A DNA stretch of 64,000 bases from Nocardioides sp. dk884 (GCF_009557055.1 NZ_CP045649.1:967501-1031500); one strand, 5' to 3'. Shown: positions 34,181-43,462, counted from the stretch's first letter. Notes: generated by a model not told the origin, from the letters alone. A program made the numbers and translations.

Positions 34181-34253
34181 GCTGCCGCGCCGAGTCTAGG
34201 GAGGGCGCTGCCTGCGTGCTGCAGCGCCCGCCGCGGACCGGCGTACGGCGGAC

Positions 34254-34736
34254 TCAGGCCTCGTTGAGGGCCAGGTCGCGCTTGAGCTTGGCGACGTGGC
34301 CGGTGGCCTTGACGTTGTACTGCGCCAAGAAGACCTTGCCGTCCTCGTCGACCACGATCGTGGAGCGGATGACGCCCTCGACGACCTTGCCGTAGAGCTT
34401 CTTCTCGCCGAACGCGCCGTAGTCCTTCATCACCTGCTTGTCCGGGTCGGAGAGCAGCGTGATCGACAGGCCGTCCTTCTCGCGGAACTTGGCGAGCTTC
34501 TCCGGCTTGTCCGGGGAGATGCCGATGACGTCGAACCCGGCGCCGCGCAGCGACTCCAGGGAGTCGGTGAAGTCGCACGCCTGCTTGGTGCACCCCGGGG
34601 TCATCGCCGCCGGGTAGAAGTAGACGATCACCTTGCGGCCCAGGTAGTCCGAGAGGGCGACCTCCTTGCCGGTGTCGTCGGCGAGGATGAACTCGGGGGC
34701 GGTGTCGCCGGGGGACAGGCGGGTGCTCTCGCTCAC
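34254..34736 (-). CDS. bcp: thioredoxin-dependent peroxiredoxin Bcp
   Basis: A 160-residue PrxQ/BCP peroxiredoxin that reduces hydroperoxides. The peroxidatic Cys and the resolving Cys five residues later are both present in TPGCTKQACDF. The rest follows the family: APEFILADDTGKEVALSDYLG and VVEGVIRSTIVVDEDGKV. GTG 34736 has GAGGAG 8 bases upstream and gives the normal length; a longer frame would extend into the divergent regulatory region. It faces the nickel/cobalt transporter operon. Confidence 0.95.
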   Translation of the reverse strand: MSESTRLSPGDTAPEFILADDTGKEVALSDYLGRKVIVYFYPAAMTPGCTKQACDFTDSLESLRGAGFDVIGISPDKPEKLAKFREKDGLSITLLSDPDKQVMKDYGAFGEKKLYGKVVEGVIRSTIVVDEDGKVFLAQYNVKATGHVAKLKRDLALNEA

Positions 34737-34766
34737 GTGGGGGCTCCTCGGGTGATTCGAAATCGG

Positions 34767-34793
34767 CGCTATTGCGACCAATGTGCAACAGCG
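34767..34793. promoter_or_regulatory. Nur-box-like palindrome before the Ni/Co ECF transporter
   Basis: TTGCGA-CCAAT-GTGCAA (34772-34788) matches the TTGCxx-N5-xxGCAA layout of Streptomyces Nur (nickel-responsive Fur-family) operators. The symmetry continues outward as CGCT-A ... C-AGCG to 27 bases. It lies 80 bases before the CbiM start and 36 bases before the divergent bcp start, the expected place for metal-dependent repression. Confidence 0.6.
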
Positions 34794-34867
34794 TAGGGTG
34801 GGCAGCCATGGCCGGTCGCCCGGTCGCCAAACTAGCGGCACCCCTCGCGAGCACCTGGAGCGACTCC

Positions 34868-35560
34868 ATGCACGTGCCCGACGGCTTCCTCGATGCGCCC
34901 ACCTCGATCGCGACCGGGGTGGTGGCCGCCGGCGTGGTCGCGATCGCCCTGCGCCGCGCGCGTACCGAGCTCGACGACCGCACCGCGCCGATGGCGGGCC
35001 TGGTGGCCGCGTTCGTGTTCGCCGCCCAGATGATCAACTTCCCGGTCGGGGCAGGCACGAGTGGCCACCTGATGGGCGGGGCGCTGGCCGCGGTGCTGGT
35101 CGGGCCCTGGACGGCGGTGCTCTGCCTCGCGGTGGTGCTGCTGGTGCAGGGGCTGTTCATGGCCGACGGCGGGATCAGCGCGCTGGGCACCAACATCGTG
35201 CTGATCGGGGTGGTCACGACCGCCGTCGGCTGGTTGGTGTTCCGCGCGCTGCGCGCGGTGCTGCCGCGCCGTCTCGGGGTGGTGGCGCCCGCGGCGGCGA
35301 TCGCGGCGCTGGTCTCGGTCCCTGCCGCCGCGGCGGTCTTCACCGGGCTCTTCGCCGTGGGGGGCACCGTCCCGGTGGAGTCCGGCGACGTGCTCGCCGC
35401 GATGCTCGGGTGGCACGTGCTGATCGGGATCGGCGAGGCGGTGGTGACCGGACTGGTCGTCGCCTCCGTGGTCCGGGTGCGCCCCGACCTGGTCTACGGC
35501 GCCCGCGACCTGATCCGCGCGCGGACGCTGGAGATCCGCGAGGCCGGGCGCCCGACATGA
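34868..35560 (+). CDS. cbiM: CbiM/NikM-type ECF transporter substrate-binding membrane protein
   Basis: A 230-residue membrane protein of about seven segments, the metal-binding S component of a nickel or cobalt ECF importer. Translation from ATG 34868 gives M-H-V-P-D-G-F-L-D, the strictly conserved N-terminus whose Met1-His2 coordinates the metal; this fixes the start. The segments AAQMINFPVGAGTSGHLMGG and GGISALGTNI are family hallmarks. It is followed by PDGLE, CbiQ and CbiO genes with overlapping stops and starts, forming a complete transporter operon. The operator suggests nickel, but this is inference. Confidence 0.93.
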   Translation: MHVPDGFLDAPTSIATGVVAAGVVAIALRRARTELDDRTAPMAGLVAAFVFAAQMINFPVGAGTSGHLMGGALAAVLVGPWTAVLCLAVVLLVQGLFMADGGISALGTNIVLIGVVTTAVGWLVFRALRAVLPRRLGVVAPAAAIAALVSVPAAAAVFTGLFAVGGTVPVESGDVLAAMLGWHVLIGIGEAVVTGLVVASVVRVRPDLVYGARDLIRARTLEIREAGRPT

Positions 35561-35895
35561 GGGCCCGCCACCTCTATCTCGTCGGGCTCCTCGTCGCGCT
35601 GGGCGTGGCGGGTGTCGCGAGCTACTACGCCAGCGCCCACCCCGACGGTCTCGAGCACGTCGCGGAGCAGCTGGGCTTCCTGCACGCCGCCGAGGACTCC
35701 GCGACCTCCGACAGCCCGTTCGCCGACTACCAGGTGGCCGGGATCGACGACGCCCGGCTCAGCGGCGGGCTCGCCGGCGTGCTCGGCGTGCTGCTGGTGC
35801 TGCTGATCGCCGGCGGCCTGGCCTGGGCGGTGCGCCGGCGGGGCGGCGCCGAGGAGCCGGTCGAGGAGCCGGTCGAGGACCGGGAGCGCCGGTGA
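35557..35895 (+). CDS. PDGLE-domain small membrane protein (NikN-like)
   Basis: A 112-residue protein with one N-terminal and one C-terminal transmembrane helix and, between them, SAHPDGLEHVAEQLGF, the PDGLE signature of the small subunit in nickel ECF transporters. The C-terminus has a repeated acidic VEEPVE segment. ATG 35557 overlaps the CbiM stop (ATGA), and the stop overlaps CbiQ (GTGA). The PDGLE type is more usual in nickel than in cobalt systems. Confidence 0.9.
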   Translation: MRARHLYLVGLLVALGVAGVASYYASAHPDGLEHVAEQLGFLHAAEDSATSDSPFADYQVAGIDDARLSGGLAGVLGVLLVLLIAGGLAWAVRRRGGAEEPVEEPVEDRERR

Positions 35896-36619
35896 GCGGG
35901 GCACACACGCACCTGCTGCACCACCACGGGCACAGCCCGGTGCACCGGGCACCCGCGCACCTCAAGCTCCTCGCCCTGCTGGCCTTCGTGCTCCTGGTCG
36001 TCGCGACGCCCCGGGACCTCTACGCCGCGTTCGCCGCCTGGCTGGTGCTGCTCCTGGGCGTGATCGCGGTGGCGCGGGTGCCGCTGCGCCACCTGCTGGC
36101 GCGGATGGTGGTCGAGGTGCCGTTCGTGGTGTTCGCCGTGCTGGTCCCGTTCGTCGCCACCGGGCCGCGCACCGAGGTGCTCGGCCTCAGCGTGTCCGAG
36201 CCCGGGCTCGTGGCCGCGGGCGGGTTGTTGATGAAGGGCACCCTCGGCGTACTCGCCTCGCTGACGATGGCCGCGACCACCGCGCCGACCGAGATCCTCG
36301 TGGGCCTGCGCCGGCTGCGGATGCCCGAGCTGATCGTGTCGATCATGGGCTTCATGGTGCGCTACCTCGAGGTGGTCACCGACGAGATGAGCCGCATGCT
36401 CACCGCGATGCGCTCGCGGGGCTGCCAACCGCGCTCACCGCGGCACTGGCCGGCGCTGGCGCGCGCGCTGGGGGCGCTGTTCATCCGCTCCTACGAGCGC
36501 GGCGAGCGGGTCCATCTCGCGATGATCTCGCGCGGCTACACCGGCAGCCTCCCCGACCTGGCAGGCGCCGCCGGCGAGTCGGGCACCTCGGGTCCTCGGC
36601 GTGAGCGGCCCGTGGCGCC

Positions 36620-36623
<4 letters not shown>
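35892..36623 (+). CDS. cbiQ: CbiQ-type ECF transporter transmembrane (T) component
   Basis: A 243-residue T component that couples the ATPase to the metal-binding subunit. The C-terminal coupling motif is MISRGYTG, with AMRSRGC preceding it, and about five transmembrane helices lie between residues 25 and 200. The cytosolic N-terminus is His-rich (HTHLLHHHGHSPVH), which could buffer or hand over the metal. It starts at GTG 35892. Confidence 0.92.
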
Positions 36624-37381
<758 letters not shown>

Positions 37382-37440
37382 TAGCCTCCCCCTAGTTCAG
37401 CACCGTCGGGGGTGACCCGGCCCAACCCAGGAGCAGGCCC

Positions 37441-37695
37441 GTGAGCAACGCCAACGACACCTCGGCCCTCGAGCGCGAGATCGAGGAGACCCGCGAGCGG
37501 CTCGCCGGCACCATCGACCAGCTGCTGCACCGCTCCAGCCCGAAGACCATCGCCAGCCGCGAGGCCGCCTCGCTGAAGGCGCACTTCGTGGACCCCGTGA
37601 CGGGCGAGCCGCGCACCGACAACATCCTCAAGGTCGTGGGCGGCGTCGTCGGCGCGATCGCGCTCATCGTCGTGGTCCGCAAGGCCGTCGGCTGA
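37441..37695 (+). CDS. DUF3618 family membrane protein
   Basis: An 84-residue protein. The N-terminus has the DUF3618 pattern LEREIEETRERLAGTIDQLLHR, an amphipathic helix, and a single transmembrane helix lies near the C-terminus (VGGVVGAIALIVVV). It starts at GTG 37441 with AGGAGC 9 bases upstream. The function is unknown. It is followed six bases later by a GroES-like gene, and the two look co-transcribed. Confidence 0.88.
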   Translation: MSNANDTSALEREIEETRERLAGTIDQLLHRSSPKTIASREAASLKAHFVDPVTGEPRTDNILKVVGGVVGAIALIVVVRKAVG

Positions 37696-37700
37696 TCGTC

Positions 37701-38024
37701 GTGAGCGACAAGACGCCCATCAAGATGCTCCACGACCGTGTCCTCGTCGAGGTCGACGGGGAGGCGGGGGAGCGGCGCTCGTCGGGCGGCATCGTGATCC
37801 CGGCGACCGCCGCCATGGCCGCGCGCCGGCTCAGCTGGGCCAAGGTCATCGGCACCGGCCCGTCCGCGCGCGCCGTACAGCCCGGGGACCGGGTGCTCTT
37901 CGACCTCGAGGACAAGGCGGAGGTCGAGGTCTCCGGCGAGGTGTACGTCGTCATGCGCGAGCGCGACATCCACGCCGTCGCCGCCGACCGCGTCGCCGAC
38001 CAGTCCTCCGGCCTCTACCTCTGA
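37701..38024 (+). CDS. GroES-like co-chaperonin family protein
   Basis: A 107-residue Cpn10-fold protein. The family pattern LHDRVLVEVDGEAGERRSSGGIVIP and VQPGDRVLFDLED are clear, although the mobile loop segment is altered (AAMAARRLSWAKVIG). No groEL is nearby, so this is a diverged second copy rather than the main groES. The C-terminus adds VADQSSGLYL beyond the usual end. It starts at GTG 37701. Confidence 0.88.
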   Translation: MSDKTPIKMLHDRVLVEVDGEAGERRSSGGIVIPATAAMAARRLSWAKVIGTGPSARAVQPGDRVLFDLEDKAEVEVSGEVYVVMRERDIHAVAADRVADQSSGLYL

Positions 38025-38054
38025 CCCCTGCCGGACGGCCCCCTCGCTCGGGGA

Positions 38055-39062
38055 CTACGGGGAGACCTGGACGACGACCTTGCCCTGGTTGCGGCCGGAC
38101 ATGAGGCGGGCGAAGGCCTCGGGGGCCTGGTCCAGGCCGACGTAGCGGTCCTCGAGCAGGGTGATCCGGCCGTCCGCAATCAGGGCGCCGAGGCGGGCGG
38201 CCTGCTCGGCGAGGAGGTCGTGGTGGTCGTAGACGACCATGCCCCGCACCTCGGCGCGGGCGGTCATCACGGCGCCGGCGCGCACGGTCGTCGGGGCCCC
38301 GCCGTTGTACTGGTCCATCAGCCCGCACAGCGAGACGCGCGCGCCGACGGCGAGCTGCTCCATCACCACGTCGAGGGTCGCCTGGTCGCCCATGTGCAGG
38401 TAGGCGTCGATCCCGTCCGGGCAGGCCTTGCGCAGCTCCTCGACCCAGCCCTCGCGCCCCCGGACCACGGCCGCGGCGTACCCCAGCTGGTCGGTGGCGA
38501 TCGCGACCTTCTCGTCGGTGCCGACGATCGCGACCGCCCGCGCGCCGGCCACGGTGGCCAGCTGCCCGGCGACGGCGCCGACGCCGCCGGTGGCCGAGGA
38601 GATCACCACGGTGTCGCCGACCCGCGGCTTGAGGTGCCGCACGTGGGCGGCGTACGCCGTGAGGCCGGGCATGCCGAGCGCGCCCAGGGCGGCGCTCGCC
38701 GGCACCCCCGCGCGTCGGGGGACAGGGGTCACCGCGGCGGCCGGGAGCACGGCGATCTCGCGCCAGCCGGTCTCGGCGAGGACCAGGGTGCCGACCGGCA
38801 CCGAGTCGTCCGCGGAGGCGGTGACGGTGGCGATCGAGCGCCCGGGCACGACGTCGCCGGGGTTGACCGGGGCGTCGCCGAGGTGGCGACCGCCCAGGGT
38901 GGAGCGGATGTAGGGATCGAGCGACAGCACGTCGACCGTGACCGTCACCTGCCCGGGGGCCATCGCCGGCACCTCGACGGTGGCGACGGCGAAGTCCTCG
39001 GCACAGGGCGTGCCGTCGGGGACCCGCGCGAGGGTGACAGCGCGGGAGGAGGTGGTGGCCAT
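38055..39062 (-). CDS. NADP-dependent MDR oxidoreductase (CurA/leukotriene dehydrogenase-like)
   Basis: A 335-residue medium-chain reductase of the zinc-free CurA/PTGR type. It reduces the double bond of enones with NADPH in characterised members. The nucleotide loop is SATGGVGAVAGQLA, and LSLDPYIRSTLGGRHLGDA is typical of the subgroup. ATG 39062 has AGGAGC 6 bases upstream. It is divergent from the first VOC gene of the catabolic cluster and may be part of it, since it would act on the same kind of unsaturated substrate as the flavoproteins. Confidence 0.88.
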   Translation of the reverse strand: MATTSSRAVTLARVPDGTPCAEDFAVATVEVPAMAPGQVTVTVDVLSLDPYIRSTLGGRHLGDAPVNPGDVVPGRSIATVTASADDSVPVGTLVLAETGWREIAVLPAAAVTPVPRRAGVPASAALGALGMPGLTAYAAHVRHLKPRVGDTVVISSATGGVGAVAGQLATVAGARAVAIVGTDEKVAIATDQLGYAAAVVRGREGWVEELRKACPDGIDAYLHMGDQATLDVVMEQLAVGARVSLCGLMDQYNGGAPTTVRAGAVMTARAEVRGMVVYDHHDLLAEQAARLGALIADGRITLLEDRYVGLDQAPEAFARLMSGRNQGKVVVQVSP

Positions 39063-39143
39063 GGCGTGCTCCTGGGACTCATCGGGTGGGCTGCTCCGAG
39101 TCTCGCACAGCAATATATGATCTAGGAGACACCGTTGCGGGAT

Positions 39144-39160
39144 GTGGAACATGGTTACAC
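39144..39160. promoter_or_regulatory. GTGGAAC-ATG-GTTACAC palindrome upstream of the first VOC gene
   Basis: A 17-base inverted repeat, GTGxAAC-N3-GTTxCAC, just before the VOC gene. TACACT (39156-39161) looks like a -10 element and overlaps the right arm. A transcript starting 7-8 bases later would begin at GTG 39169, consistent with a leaderless message and repressor control. Confidence 0.45.
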
Positions 39161-39168
39161 TCCCAGCC

Positions 39169-40098
39169 GTGGCGGACACCTACCTCTTCGGGCCCCTGAT
39201 CTCCACCGGCGACGTGGCGGCCCACCAGCAGACCTTCGGTGAGGTGTTCGACCTCGTCGAGGCCGGCCGGGCGCAGCTGCCCACCGCCGACGCGCGGGCG
39301 ATCTTCGGCGCCGGCGTCGACACTGCGAGCCTCGTCTCCCTGCAGACCGAGGGCGTCCCGGCGGGGGTGCTGCTCGCCGACTTCGGGCCGCGCTCGGCGG
39401 AGACCGTGCGGGACCCGGACACCTGGATCCATCGCGACGTCCTGCGGGTGGTCGACTTCCACGCCCCGGACTTCCCGGCGGCGGTGGCCCACGCCCGCGC
39501 CGCGGGCTGCAAGGTCGAGGGATCCGAGGCGGAGTACGAGGGCGAGGACGCGGGGTTCCGCGAGGCCCACCTGCGCCTGCCCGACCACGTCGTCGCCGCG
39601 GTGCTGGGGGCTCCCGCGGACTTCTTCGCCGACTTCGTCCAGGTCTCCGACCGGCGGGTGAGCGAGGTGGTCAGCATCTCGCTGCCGCTCAGCGACGCCG
39701 CCGAGACCCTCGACTTCCTCGACCGGGTGCTCGGCTGGGGTGTCGTCTACGAGCTCAGCTTCCGCGACGCCTCGTTCAGCGAGCTGCTGGGCACCGACGA
39801 GGAGCTCACCGTCCACGCCCGGATGGTGGGCCCGGCGCGCAACCAGCCCTACCTCAACCTGGTCGACTACGGCCTGCCCGCCACCGCCGCTGCGAGCCTG
39901 CGCGGTCGCGCGGTGGCCCCGCGCCGCGGGCTCCTCGGCGCGGTCCTGGGCACGGCCGACCTGGACGCCGTCCGCGCCGCCGCGGGGGAGGCCGCGGGAC
40001 CCGTCGTACCGCTCGATCTCGCGCCGTTCGGCGACACTCGCGCCTGCGTGCTCGACCTTCCTCCGGGCATCCCGCTGCTCCTCGTCGAGACCCGCTGA
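39169..40098 (+). CDS. VOC-superfamily protein A of the catabolic cluster
   Basis: About 309 residues. The N-terminal half begins ADTYLFGPLISTGDVAAHQQTF, and a second VOC module starts near SEVVSISLPLSDAAETLDFL. Normal VOC metal ligands are not evident: the second module has Ser where His is usual and Asn-Leu-Val-Asp where Glu is usual. It may be a metal-free lyase or binding protein. I chose GTG 39169 because it aligns with the first beta strand and avoids the palindrome; ATG 39142 and ATG 39151 are in-frame alternatives. It is the first plus-strand gene of the cluster. Confidence 0.8.
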   Translation: MADTYLFGPLISTGDVAAHQQTFGEVFDLVEAGRAQLPTADARAIFGAGVDTASLVSLQTEGVPAGVLLADFGPRSAETVRDPDTWIHRDVLRVVDFHAPDFPAAVAHARAAGCKVEGSEAEYEGEDAGFREAHLRLPDHVVAAVLGAPADFFADFVQVSDRRVSEVVSISLPLSDAAETLDFLDRVLGWGVVYELSFRDASFSELLGTDEELTVHARMVGPARNQPYLNLVDYGLPATAAASLRGRAVAPRRGLLGAVLGTADLDAVRAAAGEAAGPVVPLDLAPFGDTRACVLDLPPGIPLLLVETR

Positions 40099-40241
40099 CC
40101 CCTCGTCGGCACGAGTCCCCCGGGGCGGTCTGCAACCTCCCCGTAATGAGCGCACCTTTTGGCGTAACACCGTTCCGTCAAGGTGCATCCGGGCGTGCCG
40201 ACCGGGTCTCGTCACGGGATCGGACGATCCGGCTCGCCGCC

Positions 40242-40270
40242 TTGACGGTGTGGTCCACACCACTTACCTT
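40242..40270 (+). promoter_or_regulatory. promoter TTGACG-N17-TACCTT with embedded GTGTGG-T-CCACAC palindrome
   Basis: A good sigma-70-type promoter: -35 TTGACG (40242-40247), a 17-base spacer, and -10 TACCTT (40265-40270). The spacer contains the perfect palindrome GTGTGG-T-CCACAC (40248-40260), so a bound regulator would sit between the two boxes. It reads into the peptide-type binding lipoprotein gene, leaving a leader of about 100 bases. Confidence 0.65.
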
Positions 40271-40292
40271 TGCCGTATTCCGCAAATAGAAA

Positions 40293-40317
40293 AGGCGTTC
40301 CGAATGGCGGAACGCCT
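40293..40317 (+). promoter_or_regulatory. 10-bp leader hairpin containing TTCCG-N5-CGGAA
   Basis: AGGCGTTCCG and CGGAACGCCT form a perfect 10-bp stem with a five-base loop in the 5' leader of the binding lipoprotein gene. As DNA it is the palindrome TTCCG-AATGG-CGGAA (40298-40312). A similar TTTCG-N5-CGGAA occurs before the ABC importer at 50.6 kb, so it may be an operator rather than, or as well as, an RNA hairpin. Confidence 0.55.
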
Positions 40318-40375
40318 GGCCCGCCTCTGGGGTCGGACCGGTTCTTCCATGCGTGAAAAGCAGAATGGAGCCCCC

Positions 40376-41971
40376 ATGTTGTTCAATCGGCGCACCCCGC
40401 AGTACGCCGCCCGCTCGACCGGCCGTCTGCGCCTCGGCACCGCCACGCTCGCCGTGCTCGGCCTCGGCGTGCTGACGGCCTGCGGCGGCGGATCCGGATC
40501 CTCCAGCGACGCCCCGGACAGCACCACGATCACGGACCTGGTCGTCGACGTCCTGGCCGAGCCGGACTCGCTGGACCCGTTCTACCGCAACACTGCGGAG
40601 GCGCAGCGCTACTACCGCCTGGTCTACAGCAGCCTGCTGCAGTGGAACGAGGACGGCACGATGTCGCCGGACCTCGCCGCCGAGATGCCCGAGGTCAGCA
40701 AGGACGGGCTCACCTGGACGGTCAAGCTGCGCGAGGGCGTCACCTTCCACGACGGCTCCCCGCTCACGGCCGCGGACGTGGTGCACACCGTGAAGGAGGC
40801 TCAGGACCCCGAGAACGGCGCGGTCTGGCTGGCCGCCATGAGCTTCGTCGAGTCGGCCACCGCGCAGGGCGAGGACACGGTGGTGCTGAAGCTCAGCGAG
40901 CCGTACGCCTACCTGGACAGCAAGCTGGCGATGCTCCCGATCATCTCCGACGAGGACGACTACAAGCCGAACGCGACGTACGCGACCACCGGCAACGGCA
41001 GTGGGCCCTACGCGCTGGCCTCGCTCAAGCGCGGCGACGCGCTGACGCTGGAGCGCAACGAGGACTACTACGGCGAGCCGATGAAGTTCGAGACGATCAC
41101 CTTCAAGGTGGTCCCCGAGGACGCCTCGCGGATCGCGCGGCTGACCAACGGCGACTCCCACATCGTGCCCGACCTGCCCACCGACCAGGTCGAGCTGGTC
41201 ACCCAGCGCGACGCCAACGCGGTGACGGTGGAGTCGAACGTCTCCCGGCTCTTCGCCTACCCGTCGATGAAGGCCGACCGGCCGACGTCCAACGCCGACT
41301 TCCGCCTCGCGATCGCCTACGCCGCGGACCGCCAGCGCATCGTCGACCAGGTCTACAGCGGCGCCGGTCGCCCCAACAGCACCTACCTGACCTACGGCAC
41401 GCTCTACCACGACGAGGACCTCGGCCTGGCGTTCGGCGCCGAGCCGGACCTGGACAAGGCCAAGGAGCACCTCGCCGCCTCGGGCGTCGAGCTGGACCGC
41501 AAGCTCAACATCATCGCGGTCAACGACCCGCAGGTGACCAGCGCGGCGACGATCCTGCAGTCCAACCTCAAGGACCTGGGGATCGAGGCGACCGTGGAGT
41601 CCCAGGACGTCGCGGGCTTCTACGCCAACCTCGTCTCGGGCGACTACGACCTGATCCTGTTCGACGCGCCGGCCTCGACCTCGACCGGTTTCGCGCCCGA
41701 CTACGTCAACGGCGGGCTGAACTCGAAGGCCGCGAACAACTTCGCGAAGTTCGCCGACGCCGAGATGGACAAGCTCCTCGAGGTTGCGCTGACCGCGCAG
41801 GGCGAGGACGCGCAGGCCGAGGCGTGGCGCGCCGTGCAGCAGCGCGACGTCGAGACCCAGGGCAACATCCAGCTCGTGGTCTCCCAGAGCAGCCAGGCCT
41901 GGTCCAATCAGCTGGTCGGCTACGAGCCGTCCTCGCTGCTGTGGCTCAACACCCTGCGTGACGTCACGTAG
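40376..41971 (+). CDS. peptide/nickel-type ABC substrate-binding lipoprotein (SBP_bac_5), orphan
   Basis: A 531-residue cluster C binding protein. ATG 40376 has GGAG 5 bases upstream and starts a leader ending in the lipobox L-T-A-C (lipid on Cys36). The body has the SBP_bac_5 pattern: EPDSLDPFYRNTAEAQRYYR, GVTFHDGSPLTAADV and FRLAIAYAADRQRIV. Such proteins bind peptides, sugars or aromatic compounds. No matching permease or ATPase is next to it, so it is an orphan or works with a distant system. It is convergent with an MFS gene, and a strong hairpin separates them. Confidence 0.92.
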   Translation: MLFNRRTPQYAARSTGRLRLGTATLAVLGLGVLTACGGGSGSSSDAPDSTTITDLVVDVLAEPDSLDPFYRNTAEAQRYYRLVYSSLLQWNEDGTMSPDLAAEMPEVSKDGLTWTVKLREGVTFHDGSPLTAADVVHTVKEAQDPENGAVWLAAMSFVESATAQGEDTVVLKLSEPYAYLDSKLAMLPIISDEDDYKPNATYATTGNGSGPYALASLKRGDALTLERNEDYYGEPMKFETITFKVVPEDASRIARLTNGDSHIVPDLPTDQVELVTQRDANAVTVESNVSRLFAYPSMKADRPTSNADFRLAIAYAADRQRIVDQVYSGAGRPNSTYLTYGTLYHDEDLGLAFGAEPDLDKAKEHLAASGVELDRKLNIIAVNDPQVTSAATILQSNLKDLGIEATVESQDVAGFYANLVSGDYDLILFDAPASTSTGFAPDYVNGGLNSKAANNFAKFADAEMDKLLEVALTAQGEDAQAEAWRAVQQRDVETQGNIQLVVSQSSQAWSNQLVGYEPSSLLWLNTLRDVT

Positions 41972-41988
41972 TCCAGCAGGCATCGAGT

Positions 41989-42024
41989 CGGCGCCGGCCG
42001 GGGGAGCGACCCCGGCCGGCGCCG
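41989..42024. terminator. 15-bp GC-rich bidirectional terminator
   Basis: CGGCGCCGGCCGGGG (41989-42003) pairs perfectly with 42010-42024 around a six-base loop. It sits between the convergent binding lipoprotein and MFS genes. No T-tract is present, as is common at actinobacterial terminators. Confidence 0.75.
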
Positions 42025-42073
42025 TGCCTCATCCGGCCCGGGCTCCGGTCAGGGCGCTCCGGTCAGGGTCCGA

Positions 42074-43462
42074 TCAGGCGGCGAGCAACCTGCGCCGCAG
42101 CCAGATGCCGAGGACGACCAGCACGAGCGCGGAGAGCGCGAACGCGACGGGCTCGCCGTGCTCGGTGATGCCGGTCGACACCGCGACCTGTCCGGCCGAG
42201 GCGAGCGCGGCGATGCCCAGCACCGTGCCGATCTGCCGCATCAGCGCGACCGAGGCCATCGCGGGGGCGCTCTGATGACCTTGCGCCGCGTCCAGCAGCG
42301 CGCTGGTGTCGAGGGAGTACAGCACGCCGCACCCGACCCCGACGAGCACCAGCGGCACCACCAGGGCCCCGATCGGCAGGTCGCCCCCGAGCGCCAGCGC
42401 CAGGTACGCCGCGGCCAGGACCAGCAGGCTCCCGCCCATCAGCGTCGGCGAGGAGAGGAAGGGTCGCAGGACGTTGACCAGCACGCCCGCGATCGGCATC
42501 CCGGCGTTCGCGATCAGCATCAGCAGGCCGGCGGCCGTGACGCTCAGCCCGCGCGTGTCCTGGAAGTGCATCGACAGCAGGAACGCCGAGCCGTTGATGA
42601 CGGCGTTGTAGCCCAGGCAGGCGACCAGGATCGCCCGGATGCGGGGGGAGGCGAAGAGCTCGACGTCGAGCACCGGGCGCTCCGCGCGACGCTCCACCCG
42701 CACGAACACCCAGGCCAGCACGGCCGCGCCGGCGTACGCCGCGAGGAGAGGTCCCGCCCCGGCGGTGCCGCGGCCGGTCGCGATCAGCGCCCAGGACAGC
42801 AGCGCCAGCGTCGCGCAGGCCGTCACCAGCCCGGCGACGTCGAGGCGTCCCGCCTCGCGCCGCGCGGTGTTGTCCAGGCGCCCGGTCACCAGTACGGCGA
42901 GGAGCGCGACCGGGACGACTGCGGCGAACGTCGCGCGCCACCCGTAGGCATCGGCCAGGGTGCCGCCGAGGAGCGGGCCGAGGAGCAGGCCGGTGGAGCT
43001 GGCCATCATCCAGTGGCTGACGCTGCGCGCCCGATGGGCGAGGTCGACGTTGCCGCCGAGCAGGGTGGGGCCGTTGGGCAGCACCAGGGCGGCGCCCACG
43101 CCCTGGACGACGCGCGCGGCGAGCAGCACCGGGAGGCTCGGCGCGAGCGCGGCGATCGCAGCGCCGGCGGCGAAGACCAGCAGTCCGGCGCGCAGCGTGG
43201 TCCGGGCGCCCCAGCGCTCGCCGAGCAGCCCGCTGACCGGCATCGTGCTCGCGGCGACCAGCGGGAAGATCGCGGTCAGCCACTGCAGACCGCTGATCCC
43301 GGCGCCGAGGTCCGCGCCGATGGTGGGCGCGGCGACGACCAGGGAGGTCTGGTCGAACATCACGCAGCCCATGCCGATCGCGCACATCAGCGCCACCACG
43401 AGCGGCGGGCGGGTCCTGCTCGCCGCCGATCGGCTGCGCGGGCGGGGGAGGGCAGTGCTCAC
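42074..43462 (-). CDS. MFS transporter (DHA2-type)
   Basis: A 462-residue carrier with about 12-14 transmembrane helices. Motif A is GLLGERWGARTTLRAG, and the helix-4 region RVVQGVGAALVLPNGPTLLGG is typical of DHA2 exporters. It begins at GTG 43462 with GGAG 6 bases upstream. It is divergent from the VOC B-flavoprotein operon and shares its control region. It may export or import a pathway compound, or protect against it. Confidence 0.9.
   Translation of the reverse strand: MSTALPRPRSRSAASRTRPPLVVALMCAIGMGCVMFDQTSLVVAAPTIGADLGAGISGLQWLTAIFPLVAASTMPVSGLLGERWGARTTLRAGLLVFAAGAAIAALAPSLPVLLAARVVQGVGAALVLPNGPTLLGGNVDLAHRARSVSHWMMASSTGLLLGPLLGGTLADAYGWRATFAAVVPVALLAVLVTGRLDNTARREAGRLDVAGLVTACATLALLSWALIATGRGTAGAGPLLAAYAGAAVLAWVFVRVERRAERPVLDVELFASPRIRAILVACLGYNAVINGSAFLLSMHFQDTRGLSVTAAGLLMLIANAGMPIAGVLVNVLRPFLSSPTLMGGSLLVLAAAYLALALGGDLPIGALVVPLVLVGVGCGVLYSLDTSALLDAAQGHQSAPAMASVALMRQIGTVLGIAALASAGQVAVSTGITEHGEPVAFALSALVLVVLGIWLRRRLLAA

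Noticed and set aside
34737..34867. Cobalamin riboswitch before the CbiM gene
   Set aside because: The region is only 131 bases, lacks a B12-box consensus, and has a metal-operator-like palindrome instead.
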